64,000 nt of DNA from Zopfochytrium polystomum (Eukaryota; Chytridiomycota; Chytridiomycetes; Chytridiales; Chytridiaceae), in assembly GCA_025765615.1 (NCBI GenBank), contig JAIVFJ010000133.1:1-64000 (forward strand), read 5' to 3'. The notes under the pieces were generated by a model. That model ran no database searches, was not told the DNA's origin, and saw nothing but the letters and a program-made list of their open reading frames with translations. The translations under genes and the position numbers were made by a program. Shown here one piece after another: positions 54,417 through 64,000 of this stretch (the stretch's first letter is position 1; the number at the start of each line of letters is the position of its first letter).

Positions 54417-56302
54417 TCAATATTCCCAGTGGGAAGGACGTCGCCCGTGATATTTTGGATAGTCTCTACGACCACTGCTGGTCAAAAGTTGTTGCTGCGC
54501 TATTAGGCTTGGAGAACCCTGTTGCAGTCGTAACAGACTCATACACTAATATCAACAACGAGTCTATCACGGGCTAAATGTTTGTTACACCAATTGGAAC
54601 GTTTTACTGGAAAAGCAACAATTCTCGTGGAGAGGGCCGTGCTGCGTCTGTCTTGGCTGATGAATGGAAATCAATGATAGACTATATTCCAGCTCAGGTC
54701 GGAGGAATCGTCACAGACAACACAAAAGCGAACAAGAATGCATGGCTTATTCTTCAGGCAGCAATCCCAGGTTTTTTCACTGCTGTTTGTGCTTCTCACA
54801 GTCTCAATTTACTTGCACACGACTTGTGTGATGGAAAAACTGGGCATAAGTCACTTGCATTTGTTTCAAACTGCATCAACACTACCTGTGAGGTGATCAA
54901 CTTTTTCCGGAATCAGCAGATCATTGGTGGCATTTTAAAAGCAGAGTTGGAGAAGAATGCAGAAGAGTGGCTCGTAAAGCCAGCTGCAACCACGCATTTA
55001 AATGCAGCAAAGTCCCTCCTTGCAGCACTGCTGTGCATTTGCACTCTCACAATTCAAGAATCGTTCCTTCAAGACTGTCGAACACGGCAAGATCGCGAAT
55101 GCGAGAGTGGATTGCTGCTATTGCGTACACACCTTGCTTTGTGCTGATCTCCTCAAGGTTATTGCAATTCTTGATCCTATCAACGATCAACTTGTGTGTT
55201 TTCAAGGCGACAAGGTGCCCTTATCAGAGGTGTGAGACTGTGCTCTCTAAATCCTCACCCTGGGCTATGGGTGGCAAATAGAGCAATGGCCTAAATACCA
55301 ATCCTGAAAAGTGAAAAAGGGCAAAAAGGAGATGTCTAGGGGTCACTAGACAGGACAATGTATTTGGAGTCTTAAGAAGCCCAAGAAACACAAAGAAACT
55401 CTCTTACTACCAAAGAGAAGACTCTCACACTCAGACCAAAGGCAACTGTGAAAAGGTGGCACACTAGCAAAGAATGTGCAGGGTTCTCTGGTCCATGACA
55501 CAGAGTGGGCCCAATGGGAGGCAAAAGCCAAAGCCAAAGGGGACCGGGAAATCCGGTAACAATGCTGGAGGTGCAAGATGCAGCAAGCTCCAGGGAGCGG
55601 CACTAAGTGCAGCACTCCAATCCAACTGAAGAAGACAAGAGAGTGGGGAGGAAAGTGGCCAGACCCCGGTCTGTTGGAGCCACCACCATGGAGCAAGGCT
55701 CCCTCTCTGTCAAAGACAAGCCCTAAGTTGGAGGGGGTTGGACACAGAGGGCAAACACAAGGAACAGTTAGTGTGCAGAGGTGTCTGTTGAATTAAATCA
55801 GAACTGCTTTCCACTTAACAGGACCAGACACAACTTGTCTCACTCCAAGGAGAAGTTCCAACTCAATCCAAGGAGGGGGCACACAGGGGTGGGAGACAGT
55901 GGGACTCTTCTTACTTCATCCTACTAGGACACAGACATCTGCTTCACCAAGCCAGAGGAATTCCCTATCTTAGAAGCAAGGAAGGTTAACACCCACTCCC
56001 TCACCCAAATGTGGCACCATGACATCACAGGCATTAATCTGAGAGAAAGAGGGTCTGAACCCAGTGAAGACCAGGCCCACCAGAGGCCACAGGAGCCAAC
56101 AACCAGGGAGGAGGGGGCATACCTGAGAGACCATTCCTGCAGCAGTACCTGACCAGACAGCTCATTCATATCCCCTTGAGAGACCTGGATTTGACTAGAT
56201 GTATTGACAGGAACCTAGAGGCACCACCACAGATTTACCCTCCATCCTTCCATCACCAAGTGGCTCCTACCCAGTCCAACCTAAACAGCATGCAGAATTG
56301 GT

Positions 56303-56360
56303 GAGGTGCACTGGGGCTTGAACCCAGCACACTGCCATCATGGCCAAGAGGACTTCAACC
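56303..56360 (-). repeat. tRNA-like segment with B box (SINE-like)
   Basis: On the minus strand CTGGG-TTCAAGC-CCCAG forms a perfect T-arm (56311-56327) with a polymerase III B box. The rest of the cloverleaf is incomplete: no proper acceptor stem, so it is not a working tRNA. It lies inside the 2.15-kb insertion. Confidence 0.5.
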
Positions 56361-57040
56361 TCCCGTCACACACCAGGGGACTGCCACCCCCAGCTCTACA
56401 TACAGTCAGGAAGAAAAGGGCAGGCAAGGGACTTCAGGCACAGGTTCTCACAGTCAACAAGATGGGGGGCAGCTGCTTAAATAGGAGAGGGTTGGAATCA
56501 GCAGGGTGAAGGAAGAAGGAAGGGAAAAGAGGGGAAAACATATACAAAAGAACAAAACAATAAATAAACAGCAAAGAAGAGAGAGGAGGAGTGAGTCACC
56601 AAACAATGGGGCTGAGCCATCAAACAAGGAAGACAGCTCAGAGAATCATGGAGCATTTCTTGGCATCAGCTGCCAAGAAAGATGGAGGAGATGGAGAGAG
56701 CTGGTTGGTGCAAAGAGGAAGACAGTCACTCTCAGCCAAGAAAGAAAAGACACAGACAGAGACAACAAGGAATAAATAAAAGAGAAAACAGGAAAAACAG
56801 GAAAAACAGGATAAATTACTAATTGGAAAAATAAGTAAAAATCACCAATGAAAAGATAAAGAAAACCCCTGTGATCTCATACCCCTTTTATGAGGTATTA
56901 CATCATGGTAGCAGGTGGTAGAGCTTGTTAGCTTTGCCATCATCTTGTTAACTCTGTCATTCTGGTAAGTCATTTCCGAAAGTGAGGGGCCATTGGCCAG
57001 GCATAGTAGGACTTCGCATTTCTGCCCAGTCTGTCAACCA

Positions 57041-57104
57041 GCATGTCTCGAACTTGGCACCTTCCCAATTGAAGGAAGCGCTCTAACCACTGAGCAAGGG
57101 GGCC
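57041..57104 (-). repeat. tRNA-like segment with A and B boxes (SINE-like)
   Basis: The minus strand reads GGCCCCCTTGCTCAGTGG and onward, with a 4-bp D-stem (GCTC/GAGC), an anticodon-like stem CTTCC/GGAAG and a B-box-like AGTTCGAGAC. The 3' side of an acceptor stem is missing and the anticodon loop has eight bases, so it is a degenerate tRNA derivative, as at the head of a SINE. Confidence 0.5.
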
Positions 57105-57760
57105 TTATATCAGCAATTGGAATCAAGACTGAATCTTTCTGTCTGCAACATCGTCAACAATAAATAATAATAGTAGAGCTCAGAGGCAGACAGATGGAGC
57201 CAGTCAGAGGCCATATGGAAACCCAATAAATAATAAGAGAGTAGGAATCCAAGCCTAGTCACGTTTTGCCAGCAAAACGCGGGTCGAGACAGGGTGGTAA
57301 TCCTCACAATTACCAGATAAAAAGTGGGTATACACTTAATCTATTTGAGGTCACAGGCTTGACGGCCTGTCGTCCTCACAGAGGTCTATGGTGGTTTAAA
57401 ATATATCCGAGCCACATTCAAGGACCTGTCAAGTGTATCTCCTGACGTAAAGGCTGCATTGTTTGACACGCTTGCAGCGCAAGAGACTTTCATATGCCGT
57501 GATGAACATGGTTTTGCTTACCTTCTCGACCCAAAATATTTGGGTGATGGTCTTGAAGACGAAGAACGCGGCCGTCTCAGTGGTGATCAGCTCCACAAGT
57601 TGATATTTATAATTACAAATGCGCCGATATTGCAGGGTGCGGAAAGTGCGAGATTTGTGGAGGAAACTTTGAAGGGCTTTGAGGAGCTCCTGAGAATTAG
57701 TTCCGATTCAGAGGTTCTGGGTGAAGATGGCAGCTCCAGCTTGTGGAGATACTGAAGATA

Positions 57761-58648
57761 CCCCACCCAGCCACCCAGCCACCAACGTGCGAACAAACAT
57801 TGAAATTTTGAACAAAAAGAAAACAAAAAAAGTCAAACGAAACATTAGAAATTTGAGAACAGAGGGGTTCCTGACTTTTGGGCATGCCCTCTTCTGGCAA
57901 GACCTTGTGACAGGGTGCTTGAATTTTGGACATTTGTTTTTGCTATGCCTTAAAGTCCGCTCGAAAGTCGCTGTCTTTTTCTGGCCAAAACCCAACACTA
58001 CTACTTTCTGTTTCTTGGCCCACGCAGGCGTCGTCCACGTTGTTTTCCGTTCTTCACCCTTTTTTTCTGTTTCTGCAATGATTGCGAGGCTGTACCACAG
58101 ACCAGGCCTGCTGCCCTAGAAAAATGCAACACACCCCATTTTCGTATTTGATGGAATTATGGAAGTTGGGCGTCGCTGTTTTTCAGGGCGCGCCATCTCC
58201 ATTTCCAGGAAACTTGCTCCATTCGTTAATCGAGCTAATTCAGCTTATTATCCAACAGGGAGGGGTGGTCAGTTTCCGCCACAGGGCTGTCTCTGGCGAA
58301 AAATATCTTTTCCCTTCCTCTGTTGGAAAACCACTTGGAACATCTATTTCGTTTTTTGCTCAAAACCTTTTTTTTTCCCGCCTTTTCTGCTTGAAACGAC
58401 CTCTTAGCTCAATTAACGAAGTAGAGCAAGATTTGTTGTGGCAAGGAAATGGCTAGTATGGGCAAGACAGTGGAGGAAATCGAGAGTCTGATGCGTTTGT
58501 TGTACTCAGACTAGTCTATTCACTCACAACCAATAAATCGAAGCGCGTGCTCTCTTATTTCCATTCTCCTTTCATTACCATTGCTTATCTGAAGAGGTTG
58601 CGCTGGAATGTCATCGTTGTTGACTGCAATAGGTGATTCTGGCACATC
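57761..58648. other. spacer with no recognised gene
   Basis: CCACCCAG/CCAGCCACC repeats lie near 57762-57785. The plus strand has a 124-codon frame at 58082-58456, but it has no family resemblance. It may include the lost 3' end of the hAT element. Confidence 0.5.
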
Positions 58649-59065
58649 TCAACTGTCCCATCCGAGCCTTTCCAGAGCGACGATTGCCTGCTGCCAGACT
58701 CGGCGTTGCTTGAAATGGCTGGCGGAATCAGTGTTGAAAACTCGGTGACGCTTGATAATATCAACTAGGGCATAGAATGTCGTTCGATCCATTCAAGCAA
58801 TCTGACGAAAGTTCCCATCGTCGAACTGATGCAGGAGGCAGCTGTACATATCGTTTGAGGTTACAATATGGCGCATGCGAATGACTGTGTAGCGCATCGA
58901 ATTGACGAGGTCAATCTCATCGTCAACATTGTCAAGCTCGTCTTCCAGCAGTTGTTGTCGAAGTCGTAAGTTAAGGCTCCGCCTTGCCCGAGTGAATCTG
59001 TTCCTTTCGTGGTGAGCCTGCTGCAACCGATGGTAGACACCCAGCCACTCTTTGGAAAGTGACAC
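58649..59065 (-). pseudogene. PIF/Harbinger-type transposase, N-terminal fragment
   Basis: The minus-strand frame from 59065 runs 90 codons to a TGA at FRQIA, then continues in the same frame with MDRTTFYALVDIIKRH and a WQQAIVALERLGWD segment before a second TGA at 58649. An F-R-x-x-x-R-M-x-x-x-x-F helix followed by a QLxxxLxRLG-like helix is the N-terminal region of Harbinger/HARBI1 transposases. The first TGA stands where relatives usually have Arg (CGA), consistent with a C-to-T change. The catalytic DDE domain is missing. Confidence 0.55.
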
Positions 59066-59820
59066 ATAGTCGGCATTGAGGTTGTAGAGGAGAAGTCGGC
59101 GTATCGGGCTACTCTTGGCATTTTCGAAGTGGTCGCTGGATCTCGTCTATCTCTCTGTCTCCACCCTAATTGGTCTTTTGTATGTCTCTGTTTGCGCCCT
59201 CTTACTTTTCTGTCTGCCTCAATCTGTCTTAGTGGCTGCCTGCCTCTTCCTCTTCCTTTTCCTGGCCAGGTTTGACCACCAACTTTCATTTTGTTGGAAA
59301 CGAAATAAAAAAATTGTGCAAAGCAGAATCCATGTCGTGTTAAACCAGTCCGTGGGGGGGAAGGGGTTTTGACCACCCCTATTAATGTTGTGGTTCACGT
59401 CAAGCCCAAACAATATCAAACAAAAAAAAAAAAAAATGAAAGAAGAAAGCGTCTACAATAATATCCTTTTTGGGCGTGGCGTGCGGCGAATGCAATTCAA
59501 AAAAAAAATTCCTTTACCTCTTTTGGAAGACAGGCCAAACGCACGGAGCACACGCCTTGGCCATGTTTGGCAGACCGATCAAATCCAGTTCACAGCAACG
59601 GAACCAAACAATGATTTGACGGACCCGAGCGCATACCTTCCGCATCCCTCATTCCTCTCTCTCTGTCCCTCTCTCTCTCTCTCTGTCTCTCTCTCTCTCT
59701 CTCTCGCTTACTCACTCTCGCCCGCCACACCAAACGAGCAAACCAACCTCACTCCACCTCCTGCACGATAAAAAGTCAGCGGCCGCCCCCCACCCACCCC
59801 CGTCAGGAAACCCAAACATA
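59066..59820. other. promoter region of the EXORDIUM-LRR gene
   Basis: It contains an A-rich tract (59422-59436), a (CT)n microsatellite (59655-59705) and a GATAAAA element near 59767, about 54 bases upstream of the ATG. No gene is seen. Confidence 0.55.
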
Positions 59821-61739
59821 ATGAAGGCCACGCTCGCCACTTCGCTCGCCCTGCTCGCAGCATGCGCGGCCGTCGTAACACCAGCTCAAGCCGTGGGCGT
59901 CGATCGCGGCGTGGACCGCGGCGTCCTGATCAGCAGGGACGACACCGAGTACACTGGACGCGGCTTCTTTGCCCTCAACCCCCTGCGCCCGACGATAAAG
60001 TACATCCCCGGTCGGCGGTCCATGGTCAGGCCCATCACAGTCTATCGTGAGAGCTCATAATCCTTCCCTTCTTTTTCATTTTTTCTTTGCTTTGATGCGG
60101 ACTATCATCATTCTGCTTACCGTTTGTACTCCCCCACGCGGTCCCTTCAAATCTTTTCCAGCCATATTTTACGGCAACTGGACTGACGCGGACAAAAATA
60201 TCATTTCTGATTTCATCAGTGGTATCGACAGCAGCTCGTTTTGGAAGATAACGGCAAAGTAGGGAACCCAATGTTGGATGCGTTTTGCGAGGATCCCGAT
60301 TGACTGGTCCATCCCGGACCTCCACGCGTCCGTCCCCACCACCCCCGCCCCTCGCTTGTTCAGGTACTACAATTATAACCTCACGGACAAGGGCGAGCCA
60401 GGACCCAAAACGTACGTGACGTCGACCGTCAAGCTCGGAAAGGCCGTGTCTGACCCGGACCGCTCGCTCGGGACCTGGTTGAACGGCCCGAACGCGCAAA
60501 CTTGGGACGAGGTGATGACCCTAGTCAACAACTATGTCAAGTCTGGCGACCTGCCGTCCGACACGGACGGATTCTACCTCGTGCTGACGGACGAGGAAAC
60601 GAACGAGGGAGACTCGTGCAGGAGCTACTGCGGATGTAAGTGTGTGTGTGTGTGCGTGTGTGTGTGTGTGTGTGCGTGTGTATAGATTGGGCTGCAAGAC
60701 TCGGAGGAACTCGATGATTCAGCTCATTTGTTTTCTGCGCTATTAAAAAAAATCAGGGCACACCTCCTTCTTCAGCACTCAAGATGGTGCCCGACAGAAT
60801 AATGTCACCTTCGGCATTGACTACTCGGCGCCAAACTTGATATACAGCTGGGTTGGAAACGCGAAGTCGTGTGGTGCCAACGGAATAACGCACTGCGGCA
60901 CCCGCAACTTTTTCGCTTCTCCCAACGGTTTGTCGCTCACGCAAAAAACCCCCAAAACCTTGCCGCTGACAACCAAATTTGCTCTAGATTCTCCCTTCAT
61001 CGATCAGATGCTGAGCCCCATCGCTCATGAGCTCGCTGAAGCTTCGAGCAACCCTGTAAGTCGAGAACCAGGCAGATTGAAATTTGTTCAAACGAAAACC
61101 GCCCTTCCACCGCCAAATACAAGGACACGACCGAGCAAACGACTGCCTGGAATGACGTGGAGGATGGGGTCAATGGTGGCTTCGAGAACGGTGACAACTG
61201 CGCATACGTATTCGGCTCGCAAACCAGTCACGACCACTCCGCCGATTTCTACTACAACCAGGAGTGGAACGGCCGAAAGTATTACATCCAGCAGATGTGG
61301 GACCCGGAGACGCAGCTTTGTGGCCCTACGTTCCCGAGCAAGGTCCCCAGCGACTGTGCCAAGCTGCAGGCACTCCTCCCCGACAGGTTCATCAGCGATG
61401 ACTGTTGCAACTCTGGGTAAGCAGGCCTGTGGGGTGGGTGAGGTGCGGCAGGGGGGGAGGAGTGGGGCCAGTTGAATGCGGATTGCTGTTGTCTCGCACA
61501 CCTAAACAACTCCTCATTCCCCGACAGATTCGCTGATTGTTCGAGCGGAAGCATCATTGGCCTCAACCTCAACAACCTGAAGCTGACGGGCTCGATGCAC
61601 GACTTTGTCCTGTCGATCAACTCCAAATTTGGACGCCTCGAGGAGTTGAGTCTTAATGGAAACAACTTCACCGGACCGTTGCCGGACGCAATTTGCCACC
61701 AGTCTCAGGTGAATCGCGTGGTTTTCTCAGGCTTACCTT

Positions 61740-61771
<32 letters not shown>

Positions 61772-62234
61772 TTTTCAGGAGACCTATTATTAACGCGGCA
61801 CCTCACGACCCCAGCTCATAGTCCTCAGAGCCTCATCCATGCCGAACTTGGCAGGCCCCATCCCGTCCTGCCTCGGCCGTCTCAGCAATCTCCGCCGCAT
61901 CGACATGCAAAACAACCCGCATTTGACAGGCCCTATCCCGTCCTCGCTGACTTCGCTCACGAACCTGAAACTGTTGCATCTGGGCTCCAACGCCCTCAAC
62001 GGCACGCTGCCCGACTTTTCAGCGCTGCCGGACCTGACCTTGTTCCGCGTTGATGGCAACCGCGACCTCTCGGGCGTGCTGCGCAGCGGCTTTGCGGCGT
62101 TTCCCGGCGGCAGTAGCGTCTCGCAGGCAGGCAACGACGGCGTGCCGTTGAGGACGTGCGATGTGAGCGGGACAAAGGTGTGCGTCGAGAAGGGGCACGT
62201 CGGGCCGTCGTGCTTTGCGGACTTGACGTGCTGA
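59821..62234 (+). CDS. secreted EXORDIUM (PHI-1) domain fused to leucine-rich repeats
   Basis: Eight exons (59821-60046, 60162-60258, 60364-60635, 60757-60927, 60988-61055, 61124-61416, 61528-61708, 61815-62234) join in frame to 575 residues. A signal peptide (TSLALLAACAAVVTPAQA) is followed by the PHI-1/EXORDIUM domain (about 65-410). That domain is recognised by PITVYPIFYGNW near its start, DTDGFYLVLTDE followed by SCRSYCGWH, and SPFIDQMLSPIAHELAEA. In plants such proteins are apoplastic and linked to growth. Residues 410-575 are LRRs (LEELSLNGNNFTGPLP, MPNLAGPIPSCLGRLSNL, LTGPIPSSLTSLTNL), of the plant-like LxGxIP type. The fusion points to cell-wall or extracellular sensing; function unproven. 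Confidence 0.85.
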
Positions 62235-62705
62235 TGACGGGCTTGGTCGTTTGATGTGGATACTGCAACAGCTTCTGTCATTCGATGCATTTTTTCCTCC
62301 CTTTTCTCCTTTTGCCTGCTTCATGAATCTTAGAGATCCGCCAATTGAGGGGCCCCCTCATTTCTTAATACTCGAAAACTTCTCTTTGACCGCCCTCCCT
62401 CATCCCGTTTACTTCTACATTGGACCCCCTCACTAATTCCCGACATCTTCAACTTCCCTTTTTGCTGTGTTCCACGACTTGCAACCTTCGAGACAAAAAA
62501 AAAAAGAAAGGGCGGGGGCTTCCCGAAACTTCAATTGACGAAACGCTAGTCGGCTTCCACCTGCGCCCAGCGTCTTGTGGTTCTTGCGCTTTCTTGTGGG
62601 CGAACGAACACGCGCCAGAGCAGCGGCAAAGACGACGAGACGCTGAGAGAGACACTTAGTCAGACGCAGATAGATTCGCAAGCAGACAGACTGCGAAAGA
62701 CAAAT
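62235..62705. other. spacer before the HET-like gene
   Basis: Polyadenine tract near 62495-62510. No gene is seen. The last 60 bases are an AGACAG/CAGACAG-rich leader. Confidence 0.6.
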
Positions 62706-64000
62706 ATGCTGACGACGACGACTGCGCTGACGTCGACTGTGCCGACGACGACCGCGATCCTCGACGCTGCGGCCCTCGCCGACAGCGGCGGTGGCTACCG
62801 GATCATCTCGCACGTGTGGGGCCCCACCGTCACCGCGACGCCCATCACGACGACGCCCGGCGGGCGCGTGCGCATGGTGCCGATCAGCACGCCGAGCAAG
62901 CTCGCCAAGGCGCTACGGCTGCGCGCCGAGCGGCCGACGTGGATGGACGTCATCGACCTCGACCAGTCCGACGCCGACGAGGTCGCCGCCGCCATGGGCT
63001 GCATGGCGCAGCTGTACCGCAACGCAGACGTCACCGCCGTGCTGCTCCCCGCCGCCGACCTGCGTGCCGTCGCCGCCGACCGCGACGACCTCGTCGCCGC
63101 CGCCGCGATGCTGCTCGCCGCGTCGCTCGCGACGGGGAGGTATCAGTGGGCGCACCAGTCCGTCCCCGGAAGTGCGCTGACCGTCGCCGCGCGCTGGATG
63201 CTGGACGGCGTGCAGAGCCGCGCTGCACGCGGAAAGACGGTGTACGATACGCGGGTATGGACGTTAATGGAGAAGGTGTCGTCGCGGAGGCTGGTGTACA
63301 TGCGCGACGAGGACGAGGACGGGGACGGCCGCTCCGACTCGGACGTGGCGCTGAGCGCGTCCGACCGCGTGATCCTCAAGCTCGCGGCGCAGCGGTGCCT
63401 GGCGCGGCCGACGTTGCGGGAGGGACCCGAGGTGCAGTGGTCGGGGCTGTTTTCGAACTTGCGGTCGATGCTCGCGTCCCGCTTCCCGCGCGAGACGGCC
63501 GAGATGCTCGACGGCGGCGCCGTCACGGAGGCGCAGGTGACCGCCGCGATCCGCCTCGGTGTGCTGAAGGAGATTGCCGAGCGAGAGTGCAGCTACGAGA
63601 TCGACCGCGCGTACGTGGCAGCGGCGAACCTGACGCCAAAGGGGTACATCTCGGACTTTACCCTCCCGGAGAAGGAGGCGCTGCAGATGGTGGCGAGGAA
63701 GCTGGCGGCGCTGGGCGTTGTTCCGCCGGCGGTGGGGCAGTATTGGTACGACGATCAAGACGACGAACGCAGCATCTCCACTCGCGGCTTGTACAAGATG
63801 CTGCTCTCGCCCGAGCTCTTTGAGACGCCGACCGCCATGATGCTTGTGAAACACATGTGCGTGCCCATCGATGACGCTGATCACAGGGACACCCCAGCCC
63901 CCGCCAGTGTGGCTGAAATGCAAGATGCGGACCCAGCAATTGAAAGTGTCGGGGTTTACGGCCAACCACAGCAACTGAACAATGCAGTGTTCAACAAGCT
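62706..64000 (+). CDS. HET-domain-like protein, cut by the window end
   Basis: An open frame from the ATG at 62706 continues without a stop to the last base (at least 431 residues). Near residue 32 it has YRIISHVWG, the start motif of fungal HET (heterokaryon incompatibility) domains (YxxLSYxWG). Later come WMDVIDLDQSDADEVAAAM and MAQLYRNADVTAVLLP, matching the WIDxxCINQxD and MxxIYxxAxxTVVWLG motifs. HET proteins often trigger cell death after non-self recognition in filamentous fungi; whether that applies here is unknown. The initial residues are Thr-rich and the second half is unrecognised. Several long frames in other phases are GC-driven shadows of this gene. Confidence 0.7.
   Translation, partial: MLTTTTALTSTVPTTTAILDAAALADSGGGYRIISHVWGPTVTATPITTTPGGRVRMVPISTPSKLAKALRLRAERPTWMDVIDLDQSDADEVAAAMGCMAQLYRNADVTAVLLPAADLRAVAADRDDLVAAAAMLLAASLATGRYQWAHQSVPGSALTVAARWMLDGVQSRAARGKTVYDTRVWTLMEKVSSRRLVYMRDEDEDGDGRSDSDVALSASDRVILKLAAQRCLARPTLREGPEVQWSGLFSNLRSMLASRFPRETAEMLDGGAVTEAQVTAAIRLGVLKEIAERECSYEIDRAYVAAANLTPKGYISDFTLPEKEALQMVARKLAALGVVPPAVGQYWYDDQDDERSISTRGLYKMLLSPELFETPTAMMLVKHMCVPIDDADHRDTPAPASVAEMQDADPAIESVGVYGQPQQLNNAVFNK

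Larger units (their letters stand above)
55232..57379. mobile_element. 2.15-kb insertion in the hAT transposase, with direct-repeat flanks
   Basis: The transposase frame stops at TTATCAGAGGT (55221-55231) and resumes exactly at CAGAGGTCTATGG (57379). AGAGGT (or CAGAGGT) is present on both sides, as a target-site duplication. The inserted DNA starts GTGAG and ends CTCAC, a 5-base inverted terminal repeat. It has no long open frame, is strongly purine-rich in places and carries two tRNA-like segments. It looks like a non-autonomous element that jumped into the older hAT copy. Confidence 0.6.
52862..57760 (+). mobile_element. dead hAT transposon (BED finger and DUF659-type transposase)
   Basis: The plus strand holds pieces of one hAT transposase in order. 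A BED zinc finger lies near 52960-53110 (CMHCQKVVKHGNKVKRV, then YLRSCDSF). The segment FNRNLVMMIFSSGLPFRSVE (near 53225) follows, then PSGKDVARDILDSLYD and the RNase H-like part with VAVVTDSYT (54430-54570). Next comes the DUF659-type GIVTDNTKANKNAW and CASHSLNLLAHDLC (near 54710-54830), and last a middle-to-late segment with YLLDPKYLGDGLE (near 57510). Stops (for example TAA at 54576-54578) and frame changes show it is inactive. The C-terminal dimerisation domain was not found. Two foreign segments interrupt it (53326-54416 and 55232-57379). The ends are not defined. Confidence 0.8.

Noticed and set aside
56303..57104. Two functional tRNA genes
   Set aside because: Both lack a paired acceptor stem and one has an eight-base anticodon loop; they are better read as SINE-like tRNA derivatives.
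62816..63823. 335-codon plus-strand frame overlapping the HET-like gene
   Set aside because: Arg/Ala-rich shadow in another phase; the frame from 62706 carries recognisable motifs.

Overview
The window looks like nuclear DNA from a zoosporic (chytrid-like) fungus. The genes are mostly GC-rich and carry several short GT-AG introns of roughly 50-150 bases. There is a split-free tRNA-Glu, a fungal-type trifunctional C1-tetrahydrofolate synthase, a long-chain fatty alcohol oxidase and Hsp20. There is also an iron-type superoxide dismutase, a kinase and two seven-helix membrane proteins. Homopolymer tracts, microsatellites and transposon debris fill the spacers. The phylum is an inference from gene content; no rRNA is present to settle it.

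Layout. 1-2.7 kb: spacer with one copy of a dispersed repeat and two tandem copies of an unknown beta-rich exon. 2.87-3.36 kb: Hsp20. 5.0-8.6 kb: a decayed minus-strand gene with largest-subunit RNA polymerase motifs, crossed in its middle by a plus-strand heat-shock-type promoter; a MULE-like transposase tail follows at 8.7-9.0 kb. 9.4-15.4 kb: tandem subtilisin-like proteases, the first nearly intact and the second clearly dead. 15.4-17.7 kb: remains of a WD40 gene on both sides of an intact monooxygenase-like gene. 18.4-25.8 kb: two seven-helix membrane proteins flanking a serine/threonine kinase, with an AT-rich island between. 26.6-31.6 kb: tRNA-Glu, a gamma-glutamylcyclotransferase-like gene and C1-THF synthase. 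32-36.4 kb: a large low-complexity protein ending in a RING-like domain. 36.8-38 kb: a GPI-anchored surface protein. 39.2-41.9 kb: fatty alcohol oxidase. 43.6-46.1 kb: an inverted pair of Fe-SOD genes, the second frameshifted. 47.3-51 kb: a 1213-residue F-box-like protein. 52.9-57.8 kb: a dead hAT transposon holding a captured piece of a coiled-coil gene and a later 2.1-kb insertion. 58.6-59.1 kb: a Harbinger transposase fragment. 59.8-62.2 kb: a secreted EXORDIUM (PHI-1)-leucine-rich-repeat fusion. 62.7 kb to the end: a HET-like protein, open at the window edge.

The intact genes do not form one pathway. C1-THF synthase serves one-carbon metabolism, the oxidase serves lipid-alcohol oxidation (and makes hydrogen peroxide), SOD handles superoxide, and the GPI protein and EXORDIUM-LRR protein act at the cell surface. 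The accessory interest lies in the 5-9 kb RNA polymerase relic, the layered hAT element, and the EXORDIUM-LRR fusion. Exon borders were derived by hand from splice signals and frame continuity; nothing was aligned by computer.
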